Part shown: positions 28,388 to 37,050 of the stretch, piece after piece
Numbering within the stretch: the first letter of the stretch is position 1
How the letters are laid out: every line of letters starts with the position of its first letter
Assembly: GCA_024227135.1 (NCBI GenBank)
Contig: JAAELC010000128.1
Span: 16,331-80,330 of the forward strand
Length of the DNA stretch: 64,000 nucleotides
Reading direction: 5' to 3'
Origin: Gammaproteobacteria bacterium
GTDB lineage: Bacteria > Pseudomonadota > Gammaproteobacteria > Chromatiales > Chromatiaceae
Translations under genes and position numbers: made by a program
Notes under the pieces: generated by a model
Told to the model about the DNA's origin: nothing
The model's input: the letters and a program-made list of their open reading frames with translations, nothing else
Database searches by the model: none

Positions 28388-29155
28388 ATGGAAAATCAAC
28401 CTTTTTTTGGAAAAGTAGCCCTGGTGACCGGAAGTTCCCGGGGGATTGGGCTCGCTATTGCCACTGCCATGGCCCGCGAAGGGGCCGATCTGGTGGTCAA
28501 TTATCGCCGCAGCGGAAAATCCGTAGAGAAAGCCGAAGCGCTGTGCCAGCAAATCCGGGATATGGGCCGTCGGGCCATTGCCGTGCAGGGCGACATCTCC
28601 GTCAAGGCCGATGTGCAGCGAATGGTCAAAGAGGGAACGGAGGCGATGGGCCGCCTGGACTTTCTGATTCTGAATGCCGCCATTGCACCTTTCAAGCCCA
28701 TCGAAAAGCTCTTCGAGAAAGAACTCAAGCAGTTGGTGGGGGTCAATTACACCGGCAACATTCTCTGCCTCCAGGCGGCCCTGCCCCACCTGGAGAAGAC
28801 CGACGGAAACATCGTCTTTGTCTCCAGCCTGGGAAGCCGTTTCTACAACACCTCCTACCCGCTGGGGAGTATGAAAGCGGCCATGGAAGCGGTAGTCCGG
28901 GACTGTGGTGAAAGTCTTCGCGACAGGGGGGTGAATATGAACGGTGTCTGTGCCGGCCTGGTCAAGACAGATTCCTTCAAGGTGTTGCGCCAGTTGTGGG
29001 AGGGCATCGAACAGATCCCCGAAGAGTTGTTCCTGCAACCGGAAGAAGTTGCCGATGTGGTGACTTTTCTGTGCTCCCCCTCCGCCAGGGCCATCCGAGG
29101 GCAGACTCTCGTGGTGGATCACGGGATGAGCAACCGGCTTTATCACGGCGGCTGA
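28388..29155 (+). CDS. Short-chain dehydrogenase, FabL/FabI-like enoyl reductase candidate
   Basis: 255 residues. NADP-binding Rossmann motif TGSSRGIGLA and NAAIAPF are present. VSSLGSRFYNTSYPLGSMKAAMEA aligns better with FabL-type enoyl-ACP reductases than with classical ketoreductases, and the end RGQTLVVDHG also fits FabL. The Tyr-to-Lys spacing is five residues, whereas FabI/FabL have six and classical SDRs three, so catalysis is uncertain. It opens the acyl cluster and would supply the enoyl-reduction step. No strong ribosome site is seen before the ATG. A ketoreductase role remains possible. Confidence 0.7.
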   Translation: MENQPFFGKVALVTGSSRGIGLAIATAMAREGADLVVNYRRSGKSVEKAEALCQQIRDMGRRAIAVQGDISVKADVQRMVKEGTEAMGRLDFLILNAAIAPFKPIEKLFEKELKQLVGVNYTGNILCLQAALPHLEKTDGNIVFVSSLGSRFYNTSYPLGSMKAAMEAVVRDCGESLRDRGVNMNGVCAGLVKTDSFKVLRQLWEGIEQIPEELFLQPEEVADVVTFLCSPSARAIRGQTLVVDHGMSNRLYHGG

Positions 29156-29228
29156 GGAAGTACCGCCATTGGATCGCCCTGGGATCGAATCGATTTCCTG
29201 TCTATTTATATTTTTTGGGGTTCAGTAG

Positions 29229-29792
29229 ATGAAACAGCAGTTGATAAGCGAAGAAGACGTCATCGTCGAGATGAAGAAGGCCCTCGCCGAGACACTTCGT
29301 ATCGAAGAGGATACCATCCAGCCGGACAGTTCATTGATCAATGACCTGGGAGCCGAGTCACTGGATTTTTTGGATGTGGTCTATCAGATGGAGCAGACCT
29401 TCGGCATCAAGATGGCACGCCACCAGGTCCTGGAGCACGTCGAGGAGCTGTTTGGTGAAGACGAGGCCATCGATCCCGACACCGGTGAACTCACCCCGGG
29501 TTCGGTAGCCCTTTTAAAATTGCGATTCGGGGAAGAGGGGAACCAGATCGAAGACGGTATGGATATGGACGAAGTCCCGACCCTGGTGACCGTACGTTCC
29601 ATGGCCCGTGCGGTTCTGGATATTCTGGATACCCTGCAGGAGAAATGCGAAAGCTGCGGCGCCACGGAATGGAAGCGGGATGGAAACAAGATCGTCTGCG
29701 CGGTCTGTGGCGAACCGGGTGTCTTCGAAAATGGTGATGATCTGACCCAGGCCTGGTTAAAGAAAGCCCAGGAAGAACACAAGCTGTTCTGA
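29229..29792 (+). CDS. Acyl carrier protein with C-terminal zinc-ribbon
   Basis: 187 residues. Residues 1-75 form a carrier domain, with NDLGAESLDFLDVVYQMEQT placing the phosphopantetheine serine at position 44; the residue before it is Glu rather than the usual Asp. The helix pattern resembles AcpXL, the dedicated carrier for very-long-chain fatty acids in rhizobia, more than housekeeping AcpP. Residues 80-130 are an acidic linker with a helix (VRSMARAVLDILDTL). Then C140-x2-C143 and C157-x2-C160 form a rubredoxin/zinc-ribbon-like knuckle. AcpP is about 78 residues, so the extension is unusual. GGGG precedes the ATG. It probably tethers intermediates for the enzymes encoded downstream. Confidence 0.85.
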   Translation: MKQQLISEEDVIVEMKKALAETLRIEEDTIQPDSSLINDLGAESLDFLDVVYQMEQTFGIKMARHQVLEHVEELFGEDEAIDPDTGELTPGSVALLKLRFGEEGNQIEDGMDMDEVPTLVTVRSMARAVLDILDTLQEKCESCGATEWKRDGNKIVCAVCGEPGVFENGDDLTQAWLKKAQEEHKLF

Positions 29793-29800
29793 CGTTGACC

Positions 29801-31105
29801 ATGCCAGAGACAACGATGAAACGCCGCATCGTCATTACCGGCTACGGCACCATCAACCCGCTGGGCAAAAATGCCCGGGATACCTTCGAGCGTGCCAGCA
29901 AAGGGGAATCAGGGATCGACTTCATCAAAGCCTTCGATACCACCGGCCTGCCCTGCCAGGTAGGTGGGGAGGTCAATGAAGCCTGGCTTGAAGACCTGGA
30001 ACAGCTCGATCTGTACCGGGAGTCCCGACTGGACAAATTCACCTCCCGGGCGGTGAAGCTGATGACGCTGGCAACCCACGAGGCGGCGGAGATGGCCTCC
30101 CTTGATCAGGTAGTCGATCGCCGCCGGGTCGGTTTTGCCCTGGGGTCACACGGAGAGAATCCCACCATCGACGAGATGAAGTTCCTGCACCGCTTCTACA
30201 GCAAGGAGAACGGCTGGGATATCCAGGCGCTGGAATCCGCCGGCGGTTACTCGTTCATGAGCCTGCTGCAGCGCAAACCCGATGTCGCGCCAGCAGTACT
30301 TGCGCGGTTGTTCCGATGCGAGAGCAGCAGCGTTTCGGTGGTTTCCGCCTGTGCCGCCGGAGCCCAGGCTATCGGCGAAGCCTACCGGCTGATCCAGGAC
30401 GACAAGTGTGACCTGATGATCGCCGGAGGTTGCGAAGCCACGCTCAACTTTTCCGGCTTTATCGGTTTCGTCCTGATCAAGGCCATGGCAGAGAAATACG
30501 GCACTCCCCAGACGGCCTCCCGCCCCTTTGATCGCAAACGAAATGGATTCGTCATGTCAGAAGGTGCCGGCGCGGTCATTCTCGAGGAACTCGAGCACGC
30601 CAGAGAAAGAGGCGCAACGATTCTGGGGGAACTGAAAGGCTACGGGGATTCAGCCGACGCTTATCGGATCACCGACACCCACCCCAAGGGTGAGGGTGCC
30701 ATGCTGGCCATGCAGAAAGCCATAGCCGATGCGGGACTGGAGCCCGGTGACATCGACTACGTCAACGCCCACGGGACGTCCACCACACAAAACGACCTGG
30801 TCGAGAGCCGTGCCATCGAAACGGTGTTTGGCGAACATTCGACCACGATCCCGGTCAGTTCCAATAAATCGATGCTGGGTCATACCATTGCCGCTGCCGG
30901 CGCCATCGAATTCATCATGACCCTGATGGGGATTAACAATTCCCTGCTGCTGCCCACTATCAATCACGAGTTCAAGGATAAGAAATGCCGTCTCGATTAC
31001 GTGCCCAACGAGGCACGGGAGCAGCATCAGAACAACGCACTTTCCAACTCATTTGGCTTTGGTGGCCAGAATGCCAGCCTCTGTATCGGTCGTTTCGAGC
31101 CCTAG
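29801..31105 (+). CDS. Beta-ketoacyl-ACP synthase II-type (FabF-like), intact catalytic triad
   Basis: 434 residues. The thiolase-fold condensing enzyme has the active-site cysteine in VVSACAAGAQA (Cys184), His324 in VNAHGTSTTQND and His361 in NKSMLGHTIAAAG, plus a C-terminal NSFGFGGQNASL. It should condense an acyl primer with malonyl-ACP. It begins 8 bp after the ACP gene. The chosen ATG is 29801; an in-frame TTG two codons earlier and an ATG five codons later are alternatives. It is followed by a 334-bp gap that contains element B before the next operon gene. Confidence 0.9.
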   Translation: MPETTMKRRIVITGYGTINPLGKNARDTFERASKGESGIDFIKAFDTTGLPCQVGGEVNEAWLEDLEQLDLYRESRLDKFTSRAVKLMTLATHEAAEMASLDQVVDRRRVGFALGSHGENPTIDEMKFLHRFYSKENGWDIQALESAGGYSFMSLLQRKPDVAPAVLARLFRCESSSVSVVSACAAGAQAIGEAYRLIQDDKCDLMIAGGCEATLNFSGFIGFVLIKAMAEKYGTPQTASRPFDRKRNGFVMSEGAGAVILEELEHARERGATILGELKGYGDSADAYRITDTHPKGEGAMLAMQKAIADAGLEPGDIDYVNAHGTSTTQNDLVESRAIETVFGEHSTTIPVSSNKSMLGHTIAAAGAIEFIMTLMGINNSLLLPTINHEFKDKKCRLDYVPNEAREQHQNNALSNSFGFGGQNASLCIGRFEP

Positions 31106-31439
31106 CAGCCTGTCCGAGACAGCAACCGATGAAAATTGACCGAAATCGTACCATCCTAGTACTCCGTCAATGTAATAGTGATGGGTACAGTGAGCTTGTC
31201 AGCGTTCATGGCAAGGCGCGCCTCGCAGGCAATGGCCGCTTCCCTTGTCAAGAGGCGCAACGCCGTCCATGGGCGCTGACAAGCTCACCCGCAGGGCGTC
31301 CCCGTGGGGTCCCGCAGCCGCGTTGCAGTGTTTGGAAAGGGAATGGCCATTCCCTGCACACTGCGCCTTGCTGCGAAACCCCACGGAAACGCTGTATCCA
31401 TCAATATCACGTTGACGGAGTACCAGTTGGGCCTGCCCT
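31106..31439. other. Intra-operon gap filled by miniature element B
   Basis: The 334 bp between two ketosynthase genes contains no gene. Nearly all of it is the element at 31156-31426, leaving about 50 bp on the left and 13 bp on the right. Confidence 0.8.
31156..31426 (+). mobile_element. 271-bp miniature inverted-repeat element B inside the acyl operon
   Basis: The 35-bp ends are inverted repeats with about five mismatches: left CTAGTACTCCGTCAATG and onward, right ending in GTTGACGGAGTACCAG. The outer CTCCGTCAA/TTGACGGAG is bordered by TA on both sides, as expected for a TA-targeting transposase such as IS630/Tc1. A perfect 15-bp inverted repeat (31190-31204 with 31274-31288) forms one internal hairpin. 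A long imperfect palindrome around GGGAATGGCCATTCCC forms another. No protein is encoded. Confidence 0.8.
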
Positions 31440-32723
31440 ATGACTGAAGACGTCGTCATCTCCGGACGCTCCCTGGCCACAGCCCTGGGTAACAGCCTGG
31501 ACGAGACCTGGGAATCCCTGCTTGCCGGGCGGCGCGGTATCCGTGCTGTCGATACCTTTGAGGGTACGGATTTCCCCTGCCGCCAGGCTGCGCGGATAAC
31601 CGGTATCGACGAGCAGAGCCTGGACCTTTCACGACGGGAGTCCAGAATCATGGACCTGCACTCCTTCATCCTGATGAAATGTTCCGTCGAAGCCATGGAC
31701 GCTTCCGGTCTGGCAGGGCTGGAAGGCGCTGCCGGGGATACCGGGTTCTTCGCTGCCATCGGTATGGTCGACTACCGCCCGGAAGACCTGACCGGTGGGA
31801 TTGCGGCTTCCCGGGATGAACAGGGGGAAACGGATTACGATCGGTTTTTTGAGAAAAACTACCGGGAGATCTTTCCTCTCTGGCCCCTGTCCATGCTCAA
31901 TAACATCGCTCTTTGCCAGGTGGCTGTCAGACTCGGGCTGCGCGGTGAGAATACGGTTTTCTCTCCCCATGCCGATTCAGGACTGCAGGCGGTGGCGGAA
32001 GCCACCGCCACCATCGCCGAGGGCAGAAACCGGGCGGTGCTGGCTGCCGGTACCGGAGAAAAGGTATCGGATGCCAGTCAGGCCCGGGCACTCCTTCACG
32101 GTATACTCGATACCCGCCACCAGGCCAACCCCTGCCAACCCTTCAGCGTGAACCGGGAAGGCAGCGTACTCGGGGAAGGTGGAGGTGTGGTGCTGCTGGA
32201 ACCCCGGAGCCGGATTATCGAACGGGGACTCGACCCAGCCGTGGCCATCAGCGGCTACGGCGCAACCTTCGGCCAGGCCAATCCGGCACAGGGCACCACC
32301 GGCCCTTCGAGGGACGCGATTGCACGCGCCATGAAGACCGCCATCGAAAGTGCGGGCCGCAGGCCCGAAGAGGTGGATCTCGTGATTGCCCACGGAGACG
32401 GCACCCTGAATGGGGACCAGCAGGAGTGGGATGCCATCGATGCACTTTTTTCGACGCCTCGATCGAAAATCAGGCTTTACAGCTCGAAAGGCAATCTGGG
32501 GAACCTGCTCGCAGGCGCCCCTCTGGTGGACCTTATCCTGGCCGAACGTATGATAACCGCGGGGGTGATACCCCCAGTCTTCGGAACCGACGAAACTGAG
32601 TCCATCGCCGGTTCCCGGCTGGTCACAGGCGAACCCCTCGCCATGGAACCCCAGGTGATTCTGATCAATGCCTTCAGCTACGAAGGACAAGCCAACTCGC
32701 TGCTGATCGAGGCTGTGGGATAA
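31440..32723 (+). CDS. Ketosynthase-like protein lacking active-site cysteine (chain-length-factor-like)
   Basis: 427 residues of the thiolase/KAS fold. At the active-site position the family pattern ACAxG reads PHADSG, putting Ala178 in place of cysteine. The first histidine remains (VIAHGDGTLNGD), but the second motif reads KGNLGNLLAG with Asn instead of His. It therefore cannot condense acyl groups by the normal mechanism. Such degenerate partners occur as chain-length factors in type II polyketide and aryl-polyene systems, forming heterodimers with an active ketosynthase. The likely partner is encoded before or after it in this operon. Confidence 0.82.
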   Translation: MTEDVVISGRSLATALGNSLDETWESLLAGRRGIRAVDTFEGTDFPCRQAARITGIDEQSLDLSRRESRIMDLHSFILMKCSVEAMDASGLAGLEGAAGDTGFFAAIGMVDYRPEDLTGGIAASRDEQGETDYDRFFEKNYREIFPLWPLSMLNNIALCQVAVRLGLRGENTVFSPHADSGLQAVAEATATIAEGRNRAVLAAGTGEKVSDASQARALLHGILDTRHQANPCQPFSVNREGSVLGEGGGVVLLEPRSRIIERGLDPAVAISGYGATFGQANPAQGTTGPSRDAIARAMKTAIESAGRRPEEVDLVIAHGDGTLNGDQQEWDAIDALFSTPRSKIRLYSSKGNLGNLLAGAPLVDLILAERMITAGVIPPVFGTDETESIAGSRLVTGEPLAMEPQVILINAFSYEGQANSLLIEAVG

Positions 32724-32736
32724 ACGGAGTGCTGAT

Positions 32737-33210
32737 ATGAGGTTTCTCTACTACGACCGGGTGGACCGGCTTACCAAGGGGGAATCCATCGTGGGCATCA
32801 AGTCGTTTCCCCTGTCCGAAGAGTTTTTTCGCGGCCACCACCGCAAGGTGGCGCTGGTACCCGGGGTGATCTTTATCGAAGCCATGGCACAGTTACTCGG
32901 CTGGCTGACCATCTACTCCTACGATTTCAAATTCACCGCCGTGATGTCGCTCATCGAAGGGGTGAAAGTCACCTCCACGCTGCGGCCGGGGTTTACCGCA
33001 GAAATTCAAGCCGAGTTGATATCTGCCAATCGCCGGGATTCCTATGGTTGTGCACGTTGCCTGGTAGACGGCCAGGAAGTGGCTTCAGTGGACCGCATCC
33101 TCTACGCCCACAGCCGGCAGGTGGATCCGGAAGCGCTGAAACAGCTGTTCAGCTATTACAGCGGAACCGGTGGCGATACCCCATGGCTGAGTAATCCCGG
33201 CAGGATCTGA
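32737..33210 (+). CDS. 3-hydroxyacyl-ACP dehydratase, FabZ-like (first copy)
   Basis: 157 residues of hot-dog fold. GHHRKVALVPGVIFIEAMAQ corresponds to the FabZ active-site stretch, with the catalytic histidine in GH and the glutamate in IEAMAQ. The usual HFP is HHR here, so substrate preference may differ. CGGAG precedes the ATG. It would remove water from 3-hydroxyacyl-ACP. A second dehydratase is encoded four genes on. Confidence 0.82.
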   Translation: MRFLYYDRVDRLTKGESIVGIKSFPLSEEFFRGHHRKVALVPGVIFIEAMAQLLGWLTIYSYDFKFTAVMSLIEGVKVTSTLRPGFTAEIQAELISANRRDSYGCARCLVDGQEVASVDRILYAHSRQVDPEALKQLFSYYSGTGGDTPWLSNPGRI

Positions 33211-33219
33211 GAGGGCAGG

Positions 33220-34515
33220 ATGGGCGGAATCAAAAATAGAAACAGACGCGTTGTGGTCACCGGGCTCGGAATGGCAACCCCCCTCGGGCTGTCAGTGTCC
33301 GAAAGCTGGGACAAGGCACTTCAGGGAATCAGCGGTATCGGCCCCCTCAACTACCCGGACGCCGCCAGTGCTCCCGTGCAGGCCGTGGGACAGGTCAGTG
33401 AGAGCGACTGGAACGAGATTGTCGCCGCTTTCCCGGAACAGGCGGCAACCCAGGGTGAAAAACGCACCCTCTATGCCCTGTGGGCGGCACGCTCGGCCCT
33501 GGATGACAGCGGGATCGATGCCGGAAACTCCGACCCGGGTCGCTCCGGCGTCATGCTGGCAGCGGGAGCACCGATCAACCGGCTGGAGGATATCGGCCCC
33601 TGGATCGACCCGGAGGGCAACTTTGACTCCAGGCGCTTCAGCAACGAGTTCGAGCAGGTACACCGGGAATCCATCATGCGCAACAACACTCACCGCCCTT
33701 CGGCGCTGGTGGCCGCGCACTATGGGCTCGGAGGACCCAACGGCACTATCAGCTCAGCCTGTGCTTCAGCCACACAGGCTCTGGGACTCGCGTTTCGAAG
33801 CATCCAGCGGGGTGAATCGGACGTGATGCTCGCCGGGGGAGCCGATTCCATGATCAATCCCGTCGGACTGGTATTCTTCGTCCTGCTGGGAGCAGCCAAT
33901 ACCACCCGGGATGATCCGGGTTCAGCCTGCCGCCCCTTCGATCGTAAGCGTGCCGGCCTGGTCATGGGTGAAGGGGCCGGTGTGGTCACCCTGGAAGAGG
34001 AGCAACACGCCCTTGAACGGGGTGCCCGAATCTACGGCGAAGTCACCGGCTACGGATCCTCCATGGATGCTCACCAGGTAACAGCGCCGGACCCCAAGGG
34101 GGTGGGAGCCGCCCGTTCCATGGCGACAGCCCTGTCCGACGCCGGCATTGCCCCGGAAGCGGTGGATTACATCAACGCCCACGGAACGGGAACGAAGCTC
34201 AACGATATGGCCGAGACGCTGGCGATCCGAAATACCTTCGGTGAGCATGCGAACCGGCTGATGGTCAATTCCAGCAAGCCTCTGACCGGGCATCTGCTGG
34301 CGGCCTCCGGTGGCCCTGAGTTCGTGTTTACTGCATTGAGTGTGCACCAGGACCGGGTGCATCCTACCCTCAACCTGACCAATCCCGATCGAAAGTGCGA
34401 TCTGGACTATGTGTCTGAAGGACAGCGCCAGGCCGTCATCGGAACAGCCCTGTCCAACTCCTTCGGATTCGGGGGCCAGAATGCATCCATCATCATCAGC
34501 AAGTATCGGCAGTGA
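33220..34515 (+). CDS. Beta-ketoacyl-ACP synthase II-type (FabF-like), second intact copy
   Basis: 431 residues. Cys181 lies in ISSACASATQAL, and histidines in INAHGTGTKLND and SKPLTGHLLAASG complete the Cys-His-His triad. NSFGFGGQNASI closes the domain. GAGGGCAGG precedes the ATG at 33220, 9 bp after the dehydratase. Together with the degenerate protein encoded two genes upstream it could form a KS/CLF pair, or it may act on another chain-length range from the first KAS. Confidence 0.9.
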   Translation: MGGIKNRNRRVVVTGLGMATPLGLSVSESWDKALQGISGIGPLNYPDAASAPVQAVGQVSESDWNEIVAAFPEQAATQGEKRTLYALWAARSALDDSGIDAGNSDPGRSGVMLAAGAPINRLEDIGPWIDPEGNFDSRRFSNEFEQVHRESIMRNNTHRPSALVAAHYGLGGPNGTISSACASATQALGLAFRSIQRGESDVMLAGGADSMINPVGLVFFVLLGAANTTRDDPGSACRPFDRKRAGLVMGEGAGVVTLEEEQHALERGARIYGEVTGYGSSMDAHQVTAPDPKGVGAARSMATALSDAGIAPEAVDYINAHGTGTKLNDMAETLAIRNTFGEHANRLMVNSSKPLTGHLLAASGGPEFVFTALSVHQDRVHPTLNLTNPDRKCDLDYVSEGQRQAVIGTALSNSFGFGGQNASIIISKYRQ

Positions 34516-34521
34516 GACTCC

Positions 34522-35271
34522 ATGCAAATTGATCTGAGTGGTAAAACAGCCCTGGTAACCGGCGGTTCCCGGGGTATCGGGCGTGCGATCTGCACCGGAC
34601 TGGCTGAATCCGGTGCCAGGGTAATCGTCAATTTTCGTTCTTCCGCAGAAGAGGCAGAGGGCCTGTGCCGGGAAATCGAGCTGGCAGGTGGTGAAGCGGT
34701 CTGCCGCCAGGGAGATGTATCTGACGCGGACGAAGTGGAGGCCTTGTTCCAGTTTGTGGAGTCCGAGTTCGAGCAACTGGATATACTGGTCAACAACGCC
34801 GGGGTGATTAAAGACACCCTGCTGTTGAGCATGAAACTCTCGGATTGGGACAAAGTCATGGATACCAATCTGCGAAGCGCTTTTCTGTGCAGCCGCCTGG
34901 GCGCCGAAATGATGTTCAGACGCCGCTCGGGCAAAATTATCAACATGTCGTCGGTGAGTGCCATCCGTTCCTCCCGGGGTCAGGCCAATTACGCCGCCTC
35001 GAAAGGAGGCATACTCTCTTTCACCCGGGCCTGCGCCGCGGAACTGGCGGGGCGGGGAATTCAGGTCAATGCCGTGCTGCCGGGGTTTGTTGAAACCGAT
35101 ATGACCCGACGGGTGATGAGCCGGGCCGGCAAACAAACCCTGGAGCGGATCCCGTCGGGCCGATTCGGCCAACCCGATGATATCGCCGGGCTGGTGGTTT
35201 TTCTGGCCTCCCCCCTGGCCGATTACATTACCGGACAGGCTATCCCGGTGGACGGCGGCTTAAGTATTTAG
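34522..35271 (+). CDS. 3-oxoacyl-ACP reductase, FabG-like
   Basis: 249 residues, a classical SDR. TGGSRGIGRA binds NADPH, NNAGVIKD and the Ser-Tyr-Lys triad (MSSVSA, YAASKGG) are intact, and the end YITGQAIPVDGGLSI is typical FabG. It reduces the 3-keto group formed by the cluster ketosynthases. It starts 6 bp after the KAS gene. The substrate chain is inferred from context only. Confidence 0.88.
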   Translation: MQIDLSGKTALVTGGSRGIGRAICTGLAESGARVIVNFRSSAEEAEGLCREIELAGGEAVCRQGDVSDADEVEALFQFVESEFEQLDILVNNAGVIKDTLLLSMKLSDWDKVMDTNLRSAFLCSRLGAEMMFRRRSGKIINMSSVSAIRSSRGQANYAASKGGILSFTRACAAELAGRGIQVNAVLPGFVETDMTRRVMSRAGKQTLERIPSGRFGQPDDIAGLVVFLASPLADYITGQAIPVDGGLSI

Positions 35272-35280
35272 GATCGAATT

Positions 35281-35736
35281 ATGCGTTATCTGCTGGTTGA
35301 CCATATCACCGGGATCGACCCCGACAAATCCATTCGTGGAATCAAAAACGTGGCGATGACCGAGGATTTTCTCGAGTTCCATTTTCCCAGGAACCCCATC
35401 ATGCCCGGTGTCATGCTGCTGGAATCCCTGGCACAGATGACCGGCTGGCTCAGCGCTGTCTCCAGCGATTTCGACCGCTGGTTCGTCATCGGCAACGTCC
35501 TGCAATGCAAGTATTACGGCTTCGCTTATCCCGGAGATCAGGTGGAACTCGAAGTAACGGTTTCCGGGGAAGACGACCAGGGCTCACCGATCTACCTGGG
35601 CATGGCAAAAGTGGGGGGAAGAAAAAAAGTGGTCGCGGAGTTTTCCGGCCAGACCCTGCCGTTGTCCGACCTGGACGAAGTCGAGGACAAGCGGCGGGAG
35701 TATCAGGTACTGACCCGTTCCCTGCCCAGACGATGA
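35281..35736 (+). CDS. 3-hydroxyacyl-ACP dehydratase, FabZ-like (second copy)
   Basis: 151 residues of hot-dog fold. FHFPRNPIMPGVMLLESLAQ matches the FabZ signature closely, with the catalytic His and Glu. It begins 9 bp after the ketoreductase gene. Its stop codon overlaps the next start as ATGA. Its sequence differs clearly from the other dehydratase of the cluster, so the two probably act at different chain lengths or form a heteromer. Confidence 0.86.
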   Translation: MRYLLVDHITGIDPDKSIRGIKNVAMTEDFLEFHFPRNPIMPGVMLLESLAQMTGWLSAVSSDFDRWFVIGNVLQCKYYGFAYPGDQVELEVTVSGEDDQGSPIYLGMAKVGGRKKVVAEFSGQTLPLSDLDEVEDKRREYQVLTRSLPRR

Positions 35737-37040
35737 GTGACCGCACCATGAACGACAATCGAGTAGCTATCACGGCGGTGGGACTGGTTTCCCCTCTGGG
35801 TATGGACAGTGCCACCAGCTGGGAAAACCTCAAAGCGTCCCGCACGGGCATCGGGCACTTTCCCCGGGAAAACCTCCCCTCGACCTACCAGTACCTGGGT
35901 CAGGTCAATGACCCCTGTGACGTACCCGACGACATCTCCCGGCAGCTGACCAGCCAGATACGCTTTCTCAACCGTGGCAGCCTGCTGGGCCTGTCCGCGG
36001 CGCGCCAGGCGTTTCTCTCATCCGGCCTTGGGGATACCACGATACCCCCCGACCGCAGAACCCTCTATATCGGCTCCGGGGATTTCACCAATGTGGGATA
36101 CGAGTTCATGTATCCCGCCATGAAGGCCGCAGCCGACAGTCACTGGCAGCAAGTGGATCAGGCCAGGCTGAATCAGGCGGCAATCGATCTCGTCAACCCT
36201 TTCTTTCTGCTGGAGTCACTCAGCAACAACCTGTTCAGCTTTCTTTCTGCCTACCTCCAGTTCATGGGATCGGGCACCTCACTGGCAGCCCAGTCACCGG
36301 GCGGTTCCAATGCTGTGGAACTGGCCTACCGGAGTATCAAGCAGGGGCGCGCGGACATCGCCCTGGCAGTGGGATGCGGAAACTGGAACAGCGATGTACC
36401 TCTTTATGAGATGCGGGGCCTGGGACTCCTGTCGGAGTGCCGCCAGGGAGCAGACTCCTATCGCCCCCTCTCCAAGACGAGGGATGGTTTTATTCCGGGA
36501 GAAGGGGGCGCTGCTCTTTTGCTGGAGAGCCTGGAGTCGGCCAGATCACGAGGGGCTGAGATCCTGGGTCTGGTGGGAGGGGTGGGCAACACCTTGAGTC
36601 CGGACCCGGAAAACGGGCTGGGTTTTTCTCTCGATGCCTACCGGGCAGCTTTCAACTCGGCCCTGGACGAATCAGGGAGACAGCCAGCCGATCTGGGATT
36701 TGTGATCGCCCATGGCAGCGGAACCCGGAAAGGGGACGGAACGGAACTCGAAGCACTTGAAACACTGCTCGGAGGATCCACCACATCCCCTGGGATCGCT
36801 GCACTGAAAGCCCAGACAGGGCACATGGCAGCGGCCAGCGATGTGGCTGAAATCATCTTTGGTCTGATGTCACTGGGGGAATCCATGGTTCCAGGAACTC
36901 ATAACTTCAATGGAACCGAAAACAAGTACAGCCATCTTCCCATTTCCGCCAGCCCCCAGACTTTTTCCCATCGGAATTTTGTCAGCATGAGCATCGGTGT
37001 AGGTGGCCAGGTGTCCTCGGTGGCGGTCGAAGCCCCCTGA
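35733..37040 (+). CDS. Ketosynthase-like protein with Ser in place of the active-site Cys
   Basis: 435 residues. The start is the ATG at 35733, overlapping the previous stop. The active-site segment reads SLAAQSPGGSNAV, where Ser188 takes the place of the cysteine. Both histidine motifs stay (VIAHGSGTRKGD, KAQTGHMAAASD). It keeps the fold but should not carry a thioester on cysteine. Decarboxylating, chain-length-control or acyl-transfer roles are possible. It is the last condensing-type gene before the acyltransferase. Confidence 0.82.
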   Translation: MSDRTMNDNRVAITAVGLVSPLGMDSATSWENLKASRTGIGHFPRENLPSTYQYLGQVNDPCDVPDDISRQLTSQIRFLNRGSLLGLSAARQAFLSSGLGDTTIPPDRRTLYIGSGDFTNVGYEFMYPAMKAAADSHWQQVDQARLNQAAIDLVNPFFLLESLSNNLFSFLSAYLQFMGSGTSLAAQSPGGSNAVELAYRSIKQGRADIALAVGCGNWNSDVPLYEMRGLGLLSECRQGADSYRPLSKTRDGFIPGEGGAALLLESLESARSRGAEILGLVGGVGNTLSPDPENGLGFSLDAYRAAFNSALDESGRQPADLGFVIAHGSGTRKGDGTELEALETLLGGSTTSPGIAALKAQTGHMAAASDVAEIIFGLMSLGESMVPGTHNFNGTENKYSHLPISASPQTFSHRNFVSMSIGVGGQVSSVAVEAP

Positions 37041-37050
37041 GCCCCACTCG

